From: Tubulanus polymorphus
Taxonomy: Eukaryota; Nemertea; Palaeonemertea; Tubulaniformes; Tubulanidae
Direction of reading: 5' to 3'
NCBI RefSeq assembly: GCF_964204645.1
Contig: NC_134031.1
Span: 15,001,307-15,065,306 of the forward strand
Length of the DNA: 64,000 nt
The position numbers and the translations under genes are program-made. Every line of letters begins with the position of its first letter. Within the stretch, counting starts at the first letter, position 1. Below, one piece after another: positions 50,801 to 61,110 of this stretch. The notes under the pieces are model-generated. The model was not told the origin of the DNA, searched no databases, and saw only the letters and a program-made list of their open reading frames with translations.

Positions 50801-53800
50801 TGTATAAATTTCTGGACGAGATTCCTGACGACGTTACACCCGAACGACACGTTAGATCCACTCATCTATCCACTTACACAGACGATCATTGGAACGATCA
50901 AGTAAGTGTCCTACACCCTGTGCTACTTGTGGCATTCGAGGATTCCACATGTTGCAGGCGAGGGTCCACCTAGTGTCGCCAGTCGATTGTCAGTCGTCCG
51001 TGTTCGATTTCTTCTACTATTCAATTAAATCCTGATGGACTTTTCTGCATGAATCGATCATTTATGAAAACTATACTGATATCTTAGTTAGAAAAAGGAA
51101 AGCGTCGTATATTTGTTGGGTACTGTGATTATATATGGATTCGGGAGTCAAAAAATTCAGTTCATTGAAATTTGATAACGTAAGACTTATTGCTTGTCAC
51201 ACCATCTACTGGTTTTGCGGGTACCCCACTTATTATACCGATATCTGAGTGAAAAAAAATTTGTTTTTTTCTGTGGTTGCTGTGATAATATATGGATATG
51301 ATTTATGGACCTATTGTTATCATCTGGTGGGAGAGACCCCGGAGTTGCGAGTTCCCCATCGGTTTTGATTGAGCTTTAATTGCTTGTAATGGCAGCGAAT
51401 ATTACAAGAACTAAAAACTGTCATCTGAAGTCGGAGATCTGACGGTGGTTATTATGGTCCCTTATCAACTTCTCGTCGAGTGTGATTGATTGAAGTAACT
51501 GGACGGAAGTTTGATAAGGGCTCACAATAATCCTAAACACAACTTGCCTGCATAAACCTCTCGTCTGCTAATAACGCCAGAATCTCGATGTATTAACTTC
51601 GGCAGCCAATGAAGTTACCCCCAATCAGTCACCAGCTGTTTCAGAGTGGTTGAGAAATTGTTTGAATGAACCGGAACAAAATTTCCCAATTATGTACTTT
51701 GATTTAAACAAAAAATGCTGTAATTTCGACTGCCGATCACAAAGCTATATCTGTACTTCAATTTCCAATTTCAAAATCAAACTCCTTGTTTTGCTCCCGG
51801 CAGGTGTGGTGGGTTTGTGAGGGACACCGAATCAAAAATCAAGCGAAGTCTACCAATTGAATAGATAACAGGGTCAATCCCTATTTCAAGATCCAAATAA
51901 AAAATGAAAAAATAAGAACATTGTGTTTTATAGGTTGGTGCCCGCTGCTAAATACTACCCGCTGAGATTTCATTGCATCCGAACTTTAAACACAATATCG
52001 GATAAGACGAGATTCTACATCCCGGTCCTGCCGCATATACTAGAGGTACGTACTACTCCTGAGTCGACCTCCACCAGGTGGTGCCAGTAGGACTCGTTAA
52101 TTAAATTTGATGATTATTTTACAGGTTTTTGAATTGAGCGATTTCAACAAGAAGCACACTAAAGCCAGTTTGAAAACGTTTAACTTCGACTGCGTGCTGA
52201 AACTGTCCAAAACTCAACTACAAGAAAAAAAATTCAAAGTAAGTTGAAAAAAAAATCAGGGGCTGCAGTTGCTCGAAAGTTGGTTAGAGTAAACCAGTGG
52301 ATAGTTTATTCGCATTTATCCGCCGGTTATCTTAAACCAACTTTTCAGCAACTGAACCCGGCTATTTCTGTTTGTTATTCTATAAGCTGAAATCAACCGG
52401 TAGAAGTTGTGGGGAAGATCTGTAATTGTGTAATCTGTATTTGTAGGATTGTGTGATCGAACAAGTTTACGATTTATTGATGGAGCATTTTAACCTACAT
52501 TCACACAGTATCGGTTTCCCTGAATTAGTGTTTCCCGCAGTCTTGCAGGTAAGCCATTAAATAGTGAAATCCAGTCTCCGCTGATTGCTGATTGAAGATT
52601 TTTATGGACTCTCTCGACTTTCACTTGACAATTTTCGTAATGTGGTAATGATGGTAATGATTGAAATTTATATAGCGCAGGTATCCTGACCTTAGTGAGT
52701 TCAGATGCGCTCCAAATTTGGTGTTATCACCCCCAGCCTCATCATACATTTCATGTATCAATCATGGAGAGAGGCAATGAGGATACATATCTTACCCGGG
52801 ATTCGAACCCATGACCTGGCTTCTCACAGTCGAACATTCTAAAACATGTCAATGTCATTGTTACAAAAACCAATACAACTCCACATAGTTGTTCATTATT
52901 ATCTCCTTGCTTAACCCTTTCAGTGCGTCTACACCGCATCACCGCAGTGCGGTGTATGAATCGATGATGGATTTTGCTAGTACACCGCATTGCAGTGTAT
53001 TGATGTAATTAGTTTTTATCTCTATTGAAAGATGGCAGCACCTGTCAAACATAGTGAAATATGAGTAACTAACGATACACTGCGTCGCGGTGTAGACGCA
53101 ATATAGCGGTATTCCCATTATTCAACACACTAGGGTGGAATTTTTCAAATTATCTCCAGCGCTATAGGGTAGTCAGCACTGAAAGGGTTTAGTACCTTTG
53201 TGTAAATTTAAGAGAATACGTCTTAAGAATTTGGTTTGTCGAAATTGTTTTTCAGTTGAAGACGTTCATCAAACAATGCAAAGTCGCTAGTTTTACGAAG
53301 CAGATCAAACAGATCGTCGACAAGGTGCAAGAATCGAGCAAAACGATTCAGCAACGCCGAAAATCCAGTTCGATCGACATCACCGACTCGTCTGCGGTCG
53401 ACAATTGGGAAATCGCGATGAAACAGGAGGGAACGCCGCTCGGTAAATTCTATTCCAGTTGGCGTAAATTGAGAGATCGAGAAAAACAGATGGAAGCAGC
53501 CGGAAAAGACCAGGTAAAACTCGTAATTTACTCGAGCTGGGGATTGATGAGAGGTTTAAAACCAGACTTCTATCATACAGTAGACTGTGTTTACCCCCCT
53601 GAGTCGATTGCCCATCGACAATAAGTTATAAATTTTCCAACTCCTCCAAGATGGCGCAACAAAACGCTGGGTTATATGTTGTGAGCATCAGTTAATTTTC
53701 AATTAAATTTGAACTTGACTTTTAGGCCGCCAAATCTGAAAATTATCTGTACTGTAGATCTGAGGCAACCTCCACAGTCTATTGTAGATCAGAGGCCACA

Positions 53801-54496
53801 CTGTCTACTTTAGATCAGAGGCAACCTCCACAGTCTACTGTAGTTCAGAGGCAACTGCCACTGTCGACTGTAGATCAGAGGTAACCGCCACAGCCACAGT
53901 CTACTTACAAATATGGTGACACTGAATGTTTATGTATTTGAACAGATTGTAGGAAGCGATAATCTACCGGTGATTGTACGCCCGAATGGTCCGCTACGAG
54001 CGACGCCCGAAGAGAGGAAAGAATTCTCCGAGATTTTCGACGCATCAAGTGACGAGGACGGCGACGATGAAACTAGATTCTTACTGAAATCTGAACGACC
54101 CACAACTAAAAAACATAAAACACTCACCAATAGCGACAGTGACGGTGATGCTGACAGTTACAGGTATTCATTATTTGCACATTAATTGACCAAGGGACGT
54201 TTTGATGGTCAGAGCCGTCTGGTGGATCCACACTTGCCGCAGTTGTAATTTGTTTATTTTTTTTCAGTGATTTCGACGAAGGCGATTTGGATCAACTGGC
54301 TGGTTCAGCTAGTGAAGAGGAAGGTAGTAGTGGTGGTGAGGAGGAAGGAAGTGGTGATGAAGAGGAAGAACTTAGTGATAACGATGATGATGATGATGAA
54401 AGTGAAGATGAAATGTCCGATATTCCTGAAATGGAAGATGTAGTTGAAGATTTTCAATTCACAGATGATGATGATTCTTCGTGTTTGAAAAAATAA
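41853..54496 (+). CDS. NOC2L: Nucleolar complex protein 2 homologue (NOC2L)
   Basis: Nucleolar protein needed for 60S pre-ribosome maturation and transport (Noc2p family); in vertebrates also an inhibitor of histone acetyltransferase. Coding exons: 41853-41875, 43720-43920, 44612-44855, 45438-45575, 46030-46159, 46795-46964, 47707-47817, 47905-48018, 49069-49257, 50762-50901, 51934-52045, 52125-52238, 52447-52548, 53256-53513, 53946-54163, 54268-54496: 830 residues, human about 749. The first exon codes only MKSKTPTA; exon 2 continues [14 protein letters not shown], which aligns with the family start (LTVDEFL). Strong core: [69 protein letters not shown]. Both ends are acidic and Ser-rich. 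Introns 9 and 10 carry seven miR-184 hairpins. A MITE sits in the exon 6 donor. Confidence 0.94.
42505..42590 (-). mobile_element. tRNA-like fragment, possibly a SINE head
   Basis: The plus strand reads GGGATTCGAACTCGGACC, the inverse of a B box (GGTCCGAGTTCGAATCCC), followed by TTGCTAGCCTAAC. A clear A box was not resolved. In NOC2L intron 1. Confidence 0.45.
42595..42700. repeat. Degenerate telomere-like CCCTAA tract
   Basis: Runs of CCCTAA, CCCTGA, CCTAAT and AACCCTAACCCTAAACC lie within about 100 bp in NOC2L intron 1. It resembles a short interstitial telomeric repeat. Confidence 0.6.
44967..45128. repeat. Palindromic CCTCGTTACA element, copy 2
   Basis: Starts GTGGAGCCTCGTTACAACGA and ends CGCTGTAACAAGGTTCCGCT. 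Inverted relative to the copy at 2579. NOC2L intron 3. Confidence 0.65.
46968..47255 (-). mobile_element. TTAACCC MITE, copy 5, in the splice donor of NOC2L exon 6
   Basis: Inverted copy: begins TTAACCCCTTCAGTGCTGAC and ends GCATTGAAAGGGATAAA. Exon 6 ends at 46964 with donor GTATTAACC. The element's TTAA starts at intron position +4, so donor positions +4 onward come from the element. Confidence 0.82.
47465..47600. mobile_element. SINE 3'-end fragment
   Basis: ATTATTATTATGATCATTAT followed by ATAAAACTTATACAGCGCC and a CTACGGTGTTTTACA block resemble an inverted SINE/LINE-type tail. No A or B box is visible. NOC2L intron 6. Confidence 0.4.
49526..49596 (+). ncRNA. mir-184: miR-184 hairpin 1
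   Basis: The 3' arm at 49572-49593 starts TGGACGGAAG and ends TTGATAAGGGC, matching miR-184 (seed GGACGGA). The 5' arm CCTTGTCATTTTTCC (from 49529) pairs with it across a loop of about 20 nt. In NOC2L intron 9, same strand. Confidence 0.88.
49663..49728 (+). ncRNA. mir-184: miR-184 hairpin 2
   Basis: The 3' arm at 49705-49726 reads AGGACGGAAG then ACTGATAAGGGT: the first base is A instead of T, but the seed GGACGGA is intact. 5' arm CCTTGTCACTTTTTCGTCG. Confidence 0.86.
49785..49849 (+). ncRNA. mir-184: miR-184 hairpin 3
   Basis: The 3' arm at 49826-49847 reads TGGACGGAAA then ACTGATAAGGGC, one of the two copies closest to the common miR-184 sequence (one base different, A for G, at position 9). 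5' arm CCCTTATGACTTTTTCATCC. Confidence 0.9.
50066..50126 (+). ncRNA. mir-184: miR-184 hairpin 4
   Basis: The 3' arm at 50103-50124 reads TGGACGGAAG then TCTGATAAGGTC: the seed is intact and the usual GGGC end is changed. 5' arm CCTTATCAACTTCTCGTCGA. Confidence 0.86.
50128..50350. repeat. GGCTGCAGTGGCTCC minisatellite between miR-184 hairpins
   Basis: About six units near 36 bp with ACAGATGGACATGGCTGCAG and TCCCTCTATACCGAC, decaying to the right. It fills the gap between hairpins 4 and 5. The open frames across it are repeat artefacts. Confidence 0.8.
50402..50465 (+). ncRNA. mir-184: miR-184 hairpin 5
   Basis: The 3' arm at 50441-50462 reads TGGACGGAAG then TTTGATAAGGGC, the same as hairpin 7. 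5' arm CCCTTGTCAACTTCACGTCG. Confidence 0.9.
50519..50588 (+). ncRNA. mir-184: miR-184 hairpin 6
   Basis: The 3' arm at 50564-50585 reads TGGACGGAAA then ACTGATAAGGGC, the same as hairpin 3. 5' arm TCCTTGTCACTTTTTCGTCG. It has a longer A-rich loop. Confidence 0.9.
51458..51524 (+). ncRNA. mir-184: miR-184 hairpin 7, in the next intron
   Basis: The 3' arm at 51500-51521 reads TGGACGGAAG then TTTGATAAGGGC. 5' arm CCCTTATCAACTTCTCGTCG, the best-paired of the set. It lies in NOC2L intron 10, on the other side of exon 10 from the first six. Confidence 0.9.
52257..52353. repeat. Palindromic GTTGCTCGAAAGTTGG element
   Basis: Starts AGGGGCTGCAGTTGCTCGAA and ends CAACTTTTCAGCAACTGAACCC, with TAAACCAGTGGATA and TATCCGCCGGTTA-type halves inside. 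NOC2L intron 12. Confidence 0.6.
52645..52830 (-). mobile_element. tRNA-derived SINE, inverted, head truncated
   Basis: The plus strand starts with ATTTATATAGCGCAGG, the inverse of a SINE 3' end (compare AGCGCTATATAAG of the SINE at 13941), then GGAGAGAGGCAATGAGGATA, and CGGGATTCGAACCCATGACC, an inverted B box. The A-box half is not clear. NOC2L intron 13. Confidence 0.7.
52911..53190 (+). mobile_element. TTAACCCTTTCAGTGC MITE, copy 6
   Basis: Starts TTAACCCTTTCAGTGCGTC and ends GCACTGAAAGGGTTT. A few short internal deletions. Just downstream of the SINE, about 65 bp before NOC2L exon 14. Confidence 0.82.
53755..53905. repeat. TAGATCAGAGGCAAC minisatellite, NOC2L intron 14
   Basis: About five units of 30-35 bp with GTAGATCAGAGGCAACCTCC and ACAGTCTACT. 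No coding meaning seen. Confidence 0.75.
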
Positions 54497-54771
54497 ACAG
54501 TATTTTAATATTTAATACACAACTATGTTCTCAACTGTCATCCTGTATCTTGATCAGGTTTAAGGATTTGAGGAGAAATGACCCCAGCAAGTATTCTGAT
54601 CCGTTTGTAGAAAAGAGTCCTCGAGTCCATCCACTTCACGAATTAACAAAAATAACCTCTCACTTCGATGTCAGGATTGAAAAAGATGAAAAGTTTATTT
54701 TAGAAATGATATAAATATAAACATTTTTAGAGCTAGATATGATTGTAACTAATTTCTGGAGGGCGGATGAT

Positions 54772-57700
54772 TTAGACGTAAAACGATGGATCTCTTAAAC
54801 TAGAAGTATCGTCGTTCTCGGTATCCTCGATTCGTGATCCGTCTGCCAAGATTAAATCTCTCTCCCATAGATATTCGCACAGTAGATTCAGAATGGGGGC
54901 GACCTCGCCAAGTTCGGAGCGAGTTTCGCTCGGATGAAACACCGGAACGTTCTTCACTCGTAAAACCGGAAGTTTCCACGTGTCTTCGAACTGTTTCAGT
55001 TCGCGAAGTGACACCTCGCTGTGAGCGTGCTGGTCGAATCTGTCGTTCGAATTAAGGATTCGTAACAATATCAACCCAATTTAATTCAAGTTCATTTCTA
55101 AAAAACGGTTAACTGCTTCTTACTCGTGTAGAGGGACCGAGAGCTTCAAGTTTAATATCTTGGAAATGGTCAGGTTTTTTTCCATGATTAATTAACCCTG
55201 TTTTATTTAGAACTGAATTGTGAAACTGAGTGGACTCTGAACTGTGGAACTGGATGGACTTTGAACTGTGGAACTGGATGAACTGTGGACTTGGGTGGAG
55301 ACTGAAACTGTGGAACTGGGTGGAGACTTAACTATGTGGAACTGGGTGGAGACTGAACTATGTGGAACTAGGCAGAGACTGTACTGTGGAACTGGGTGGG
55401 GACTGAACTGTTGAACTGGGTGGAAGGTATTTGATTAAAAGGATACTTAGTTCCGATAATGATTTTACACATGTTATCTTTAGGTTCCGTTATCCGTGAC
55501 ATTTGTTTCTTTAAATCTTCGCAACTCGATTTATCGACGTACGAGAACAGAAAGAGCACGCAATCTAAACGGTCTTTACAAGCCTGAAATACGCAACACA
55601 TAAACATTTACAACTAGTGTCTCATTTCTTCTCGGAACTGGTGACGTGGACTCCTGGATCCAGTTCAACATTTGTGAGTTAAGATTCGACTCGCAGTTAC
55701 CTCAGTGAAAATGAAATGATTTTAACTCTGATATAACTCACAACCGTGGAACCGACTAAAATTTTTTATTAAAATTAGATTTAAATCTTACGGGTAAAAT
55801 GTGGTCATATTTTTTTATAGCCTGAGCTCCGGCGTCCCAGAACTGTAGCTGAAACATCACCGGTTTATTGCACTGTTTCACGAACGCCGGCCAAAATACA
55901 TCGGTAGCTTGAATACCTTCAATTGAATACATGTATTACAACAAAATATATTTATTTTGATTACAGTAGACTCTTAGCGACCTCAGTTTAGGCGTCGTCC
56001 CGATGGCTATGTACAAAACGCTAACCGTTCATGAAATATGAGTCCCACAATCACAGGATCGAAAAAGATTTTAAAACATCAAAACTATCAAAATTTATGA
56101 AAACCTCAAATTTTCAGTTTTACACTAAAAAACCATTTTCAAGAGTGATTTGATTTCAATAAATTTTAAAATCGTTTTAGAACCATCCTGTGATTGTGGG
56201 ACTTAAAATTCATCTTTGTCTCTCGCGATTTATCGCGTTGTTTTATCACGTTACTAACCGTAAATAACACTAGCCCCATATAGTGAAAACGGTGAACTAA
56301 ACTGCATTTAGACCTTAGACTCTACTGTAAAGCAAGATTATCGAGTAAGACGGATTTTATTTATTCGAGATTACCCGGTGTTTCACTGTGAGTTGATGGT
56401 ATTTCTAATCCGGCTAGTTTTGCGATCAGGCTCGTTTTTCCCACTGCTGTTTTTCCGCATACGAATACCTTATATTTGTATTCATCAATGTCTGGCTGTG
56501 AATGGACGCTTGGTCTCTCCAATAGACCTACACGTAAAAACCGATGAGGAACGCATCAAAAAAATAACTAGGCCTAACTGTCTACGGGTACGGGAGTCTT
56601 CACTGTATATAGCATGGGTGAAAGAATAGGGTCAGGGTTGGGTTATAAATGAATTAAATTTCGTTTTTTATTAATCCTCCAGTAGTGTTCTGTGGCTAAA
56701 GTCTAATTAGTACCTAGCCGGAACAGTAACGATTGGTATTCATTGTAGTTAGTTACCTAATCGTTGGTGGTAAGCTTTTTATAATCGGATGGGCTTATAC
56801 CAACGTTAGGGATGACAAGGACCAAAACACGGTTGAAAAAGTAACACTTCAAAAATATACTTTATATTCACTTCAGTCCAAAATTAATGGCTTAATTCAC
56901 AATCTAACATAGGTACCTTTCGAAATAATCCAATTTTATGTATGTTTCGAGTGGTTAATCAACATTATTTTGAGAAATTAATTAATTTCTCCACCAATTT
57001 CGCCATTGGCCGCCATTTCTCTGTATTGCACATGTGGCATGATAAGACAAGGGGACCTACAAGGATTTATATAAAACTTCCAAGACGAAACGACAATTTT
57101 TATTTTTGATGGTTTTCCAACTTATATTTCAAATCTTCAGGTTTTCCATATTAAATTATGAAATAATAAATTCTGGTAAAAGAAAAATGTGAATAAGTGT
57201 TGATTTCTTAATTTTTTTCAATTTCGTCGTTTCGCTTCGTTAGTTTGTGCTGTTGTCCTGGCCTCAGTCCACAGGTGCCAGCACCTCAAGTAATTTTCAA
57301 AATGGCAGCTGTTGACCCGACGGAAATTTACTCTCACTTTACGGCCGATTTGCACATGGATTAAGATCGTCAGGTGAGGTGTTATAGGTATCAGACAAAC
57401 TACGAATCTGTTGTGCGTCGATTACAACAAAAATTAGACGGATATCTTAAGAGGCAATGAAATGCCAGGCAAATTACTCGTCAGTCAAATTGGCTGACGA
57501 AGATTTCATACAAAAATGACCTTCCCATTCCTGACTGTGGTTTGTGAAAATATCCGATTGTGAAACTAAACCACAGACAGGTTACTGACTATATTCATTG
57601 CAGACCACTGTGCTGTGGTTAACACTAGAGATATTTTTTCATTTCTTGATTTCGGATCCCAACACTACAAGTCAGAATTGTGCACGTGCTAACTGGAGTT

Positions 57701-57947
57701 CTGTAACCGCAACTATTGCACTCTGTCAACACGGCCAATAAACATCAGCTGACAGTACACCCGAGAGTGAGAGAGAGAACTGCAAAAAAGACTGATACGT
57801 CGAATCGAAGAGGATTTTAACTCGATTTTATGTTTTTTTACCGAAGTATTTCCTGTTTTGTTGATCCTTAATTGTCGCCTGCATGACATCTTTAGCTTCA
57901 GATGTTTTATACCAGTTGTGATCGATGTAACTGCCGGGAATTAACAT
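54772..57947 (-). CDS. CPLANE2: Ciliogenesis and planar polarity effector GTPase (RSG1)
   Basis: Rab/REM2-like small GTPase that works with the CPLANE proteins in basal-body and ciliary transition-zone assembly. Coding exons (minus): 57842-57947, 56375-56527, 55792-55916, 55447-55583, 54772-55039; 262 residues against about 258 in human. Exon 1 carries the family head with PGSYIDHNWYKTSEAKDV. Exon 2 has the P-loop GKTAVGKTS and GLEIPSTHSE; exon 3 has FWDAG, the G3 motif; exon 4 has LFLFSYVD and IIGTK; the next exon completes KFDQ, in place of the usual NKxD. The C-terminus adds an acidic tail and has no CAAX prenylation box. The start is the only ATG near the conserved head. Tail to tail with NOC2L. 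Intron 4 has a GGAACTG minisatellite (55200-55430). Confidence 0.92.
55200..55430. repeat. GGAACTGGGTGGAGACTG minisatellite, CPLANE2 intron 4
   Basis: Units of about 20-25 bp built on TGTGGAACTGGGTGGAGACT. It shares the CTGTGGAACTG core with the SLC33A1 and CYB5D1 minisatellites but has its own spacer, so it arose separately from the same seed element. Confidence 0.75.
55656..55754. repeat. Palindromic element with GGATCCAGTTC ends
   Basis: Copy of the 2417-2520 family in CPLANE2 intron 3, starting GGATCCAGTTCAACATTTGT and ending ACTCACAACCGTGGAACC. It sits about 225 bp upstream of the related minisatellite. Confidence 0.6.
56708..56830. repeat. GTACCTAGC dispersed repeat
   Basis: Contains TTAGTACCTAGCCGGAAC, GATTGGTATTCA and the half with CGTTGGTGGTAAGC..TAATCGGATGGGC. 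Same family as 12598 and 17168. CPLANE2 intron 1. Confidence 0.55.
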
Positions 57948-58440
57948 CGTTACTTATTTATCGAAATCAGATCGCGGAACCCTTCTTCAATAATGTTTAC
58001 CCGGTGTCACAGTACAAGTGGTATCCCACTCAATACAGGCACCCCCTGATTGCGCATGCGCGTGGGATTCCACTGCTTGTTTACCGCAAACGAGTAAAAG
58101 CCATCCCCGTACTAGAGGCATCCCCTTCTTTTGTACCAATTCAATTCAATTTATTGATGCTTTGATTCATCAAACAATTACCAATTATTTACTGTTTGTT
58201 TTTGAATAAAATCACTCGCAATGAAAAAAATACTACGTAACAATGCATTCAGTAATGAATGCTTCGGCAGTTGCATTTTATAAGCATCAAAACCGTAAAT
58301 TTAAAAAGTAATCAGACCATTCCGTTTTTTCAAATACTAAAATATATTTTATTTTCAATATTTAACGATATTTACATATCCAGTAAAACATAAGAATAAC
58401 GCATATAAACATGATAACATAAATGATAGTATCTATTAGT
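57948..58440. other. Upstream of CPLANE2
   Basis: Should contain the CPLANE2 promoter. I see no gene; the sequence turns very A/T-rich after 58200 as it approaches the satellite. Confidence 0.45.
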
Positions 58441-61110
58441 ATCTATAAAACATGATATTAATGATATTTTGAATAAGATACATTCTGATTAACCATTACT
58501 TATGACTTAAAAGGAGGGGATGCATGTAATACCGTACCATCTGACAGTATTAGAGCTACCCCCTAACAGATTGATATTAAAACAACTATTGCAATTATTA
58601 ACTTCAAAATCTATAATAAAACATGATATTAATGATATTTTGAATAAGATACATTCTGATTAACCATTACTTATGACTTAAAAGGAGGGGATGCATGTAA
58701 TACCGTACCAGCTGACAGTATTTGAGCTACCCCCTAATAGATTGATATTAAAACAACTATTGCAATTAATAACTTCAAAATCTATAATAAAACATGATAT
58801 TAATGATATTTTTAATAAGATACATTCTGATTAACCATTACTTATGACTTAAAAGGAGGGGATGCATGTAATACCGTACCATCTGACAGTATTAGAGCTA
58901 CCCCCTAACAGATTGATATTAAAACAACTATTGCAATTAATAACTTCAAAATCTATAATAAAACATGATATTAATGATATTTTGAATAAGATACATTCTG
59001 ATTAACCATTACTTATGACTTAAAAGGAGGGGATGCATGTAATACCGTACCAGCTGACAGTATTATAGCTACCCCCTAATAGATTGATATTAAAACAACC
59101 AGGGCAATTAATAACTTCATAATCCAAAATAAAACATGATATTAATGATATTTTTAATAAGATACATTCTGATTAACCATTACTTATTACTTTAAAGGAG
59201 GGGATGCATGTAATACCGTACTAGCTGACAGTATTAGAGCTACCCCCTAATAGATTGATATTAAAACAACTATTGCAATTAATAACTTCAAAATCTATAA
59301 TAAAACATGATATTAATGATATTTTGAATAAGATACATTCTGATTAACCATTACTTATGACTTAAAAGGAGGGGATGCATGTAATACCGTACCAGCTGAC
59401 AGTATTTGAGCTACCCCCTAATAGATTGATATTAAAACAACTATTGCAATTAATAACTTCAAAATCTATAATAAAACATGATATTAATGATATTTTGAAT
59501 AAGATACATTCTGATTAACCATTACTTATGACTTAAAAGGAGGGGATGCATGTAATACCGTACCAGCTGACAGTATTATAGCTACCCCCTAATAGATTGA
59601 TATTAAAACAACCAGGGCAATTAATAACTTCATAATCCAAAATAAAACATGATATTAATGATATTTTTAATAAGATACATTCTGATTAACCATTACTTAT
59701 TACTTTAAAGGAGGGGATGCATGTAATACCGTACTAGCTGACAGTATTAGAGCTACCCCCTAATAGATTGATATTAAAACAACTATTGCAATTAATAACT
59801 TCAAAATCTATAATAAAACATGATATTAATGATATTTTGAATAAGATACATTGTGATTAACCATTACTTATGACTTAAAAGGAGGGGATGCATGTAATAC
59901 CGTACCAGCTGACAGTATTATAGCTACCCCCTAATAGATTGATATTAAAACAACCAGGGCAATTAATAACTTCATAATCCAAAATAAAACATGATATTAA
60001 TGATATTTTTAATAAGATACATTCTGATTAACCATTACTTATTACTTTAAAGGAGGGGATGCATGTAATACCGTACTAGCTGACAGTATTAGAGCTACCC
60101 CCTAATAGATTGATATTAAAACAACTATTGCAATTAATAACTTCAAAATCTATAATAAAACATGATATTAATGATATTTTGAATAAGATACATTCTGATT
60201 AACCATTACTTATGACTTAAAAGGAGGGGATGCATGTAATACCGTACCAGCTGACAGTATTATAGCTACCCCCTAATAGATTGATATTAAAACAACCAGG
60301 GCAATTAATAACTTCATAATCCAAAATAAAACATGATATTAATGATATTTTTAATAAGATACATTCTGATTAACCATTACTTATTACTTTAAAGGAGGGG
60401 ATGCATGTAATACCGTACTAGCTGACAGTATTAGAGCTACCCCCTAATAGATTGATATTAAAACAACCAGGGCAATTAATAACTTCATAATCCAAAATAA
60501 AACATGATATTAATGATATTTTTAATAAGATACATTCTGATTAACCATTACTTATTACTTTAAAGGAGGGGATGCATGTAATACCGTATCAGCTGACAGT
60601 ATTAGAGCTACCCCCTAACAGATTGATATTAAAACAACTATTGCAATTAATAACTTCAAAATCTATAATAAAACATGATATTAATGATATTTTGAATAAG
60701 ATACATTCTGATTAACCATTACTTATGACTTAAAAGGGGGATGCATGTTATACCGTACTAGCTGACAGTATTAGAGCTACCCCCTAATAGATTGATATTA
60801 AAACAACTATTGCAATTAATAACTTCAAAATCTATAATAAAACATGATATTAATGATATTTTGAATAAGATACATTCTGATTAACCATTACTTATGACTT
60901 AAAAGGGGGATGCATGTTATACCGTACTAGCTGACAGTATTAGAGCTACCCCCTAATAGATTGATATTAAAACAACCAGGGCAATTAATAACTTCAAAAT
61001 CCAAAATAAAACATGATATTTTGAATAAAATACATTCTGATTAACCATTACTCATGACTTTAAAGGGATGTTATACTGTACCAGCTGACAGTTTTAGAGG
61101 TATCGCATTA
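58441..61110. repeat. 171-bp satellite array
   Basis: Tandem array of about 15 units plus degraded ends. The marker GGAGGGGATGCATGT recurs at about 58513, 58684, 58855, 59026 and on, exactly 171 bp apart until the last units. Each unit has AAACATGATATTAATGATAT, GATACATTCTGATTAACC and GCTACCCCCTAA. Two unit types alternate: A (ACTATTGCAATT, TTTTGAATA, TATGACTTAAAAGG) and B (ACCAGGGCAATT, TTTTTAATA, TATTACTTTAAAGG). From about 59537 to 60400 they form 342-bp A+B dimers. No coding potential. Confidence 0.95.

Noticed and set aside
58441-61110. CRISPR-like array
   Set aside because: The whole 171-bp unit is repeated without unique spacers, in an animal genome; it is a satellite.
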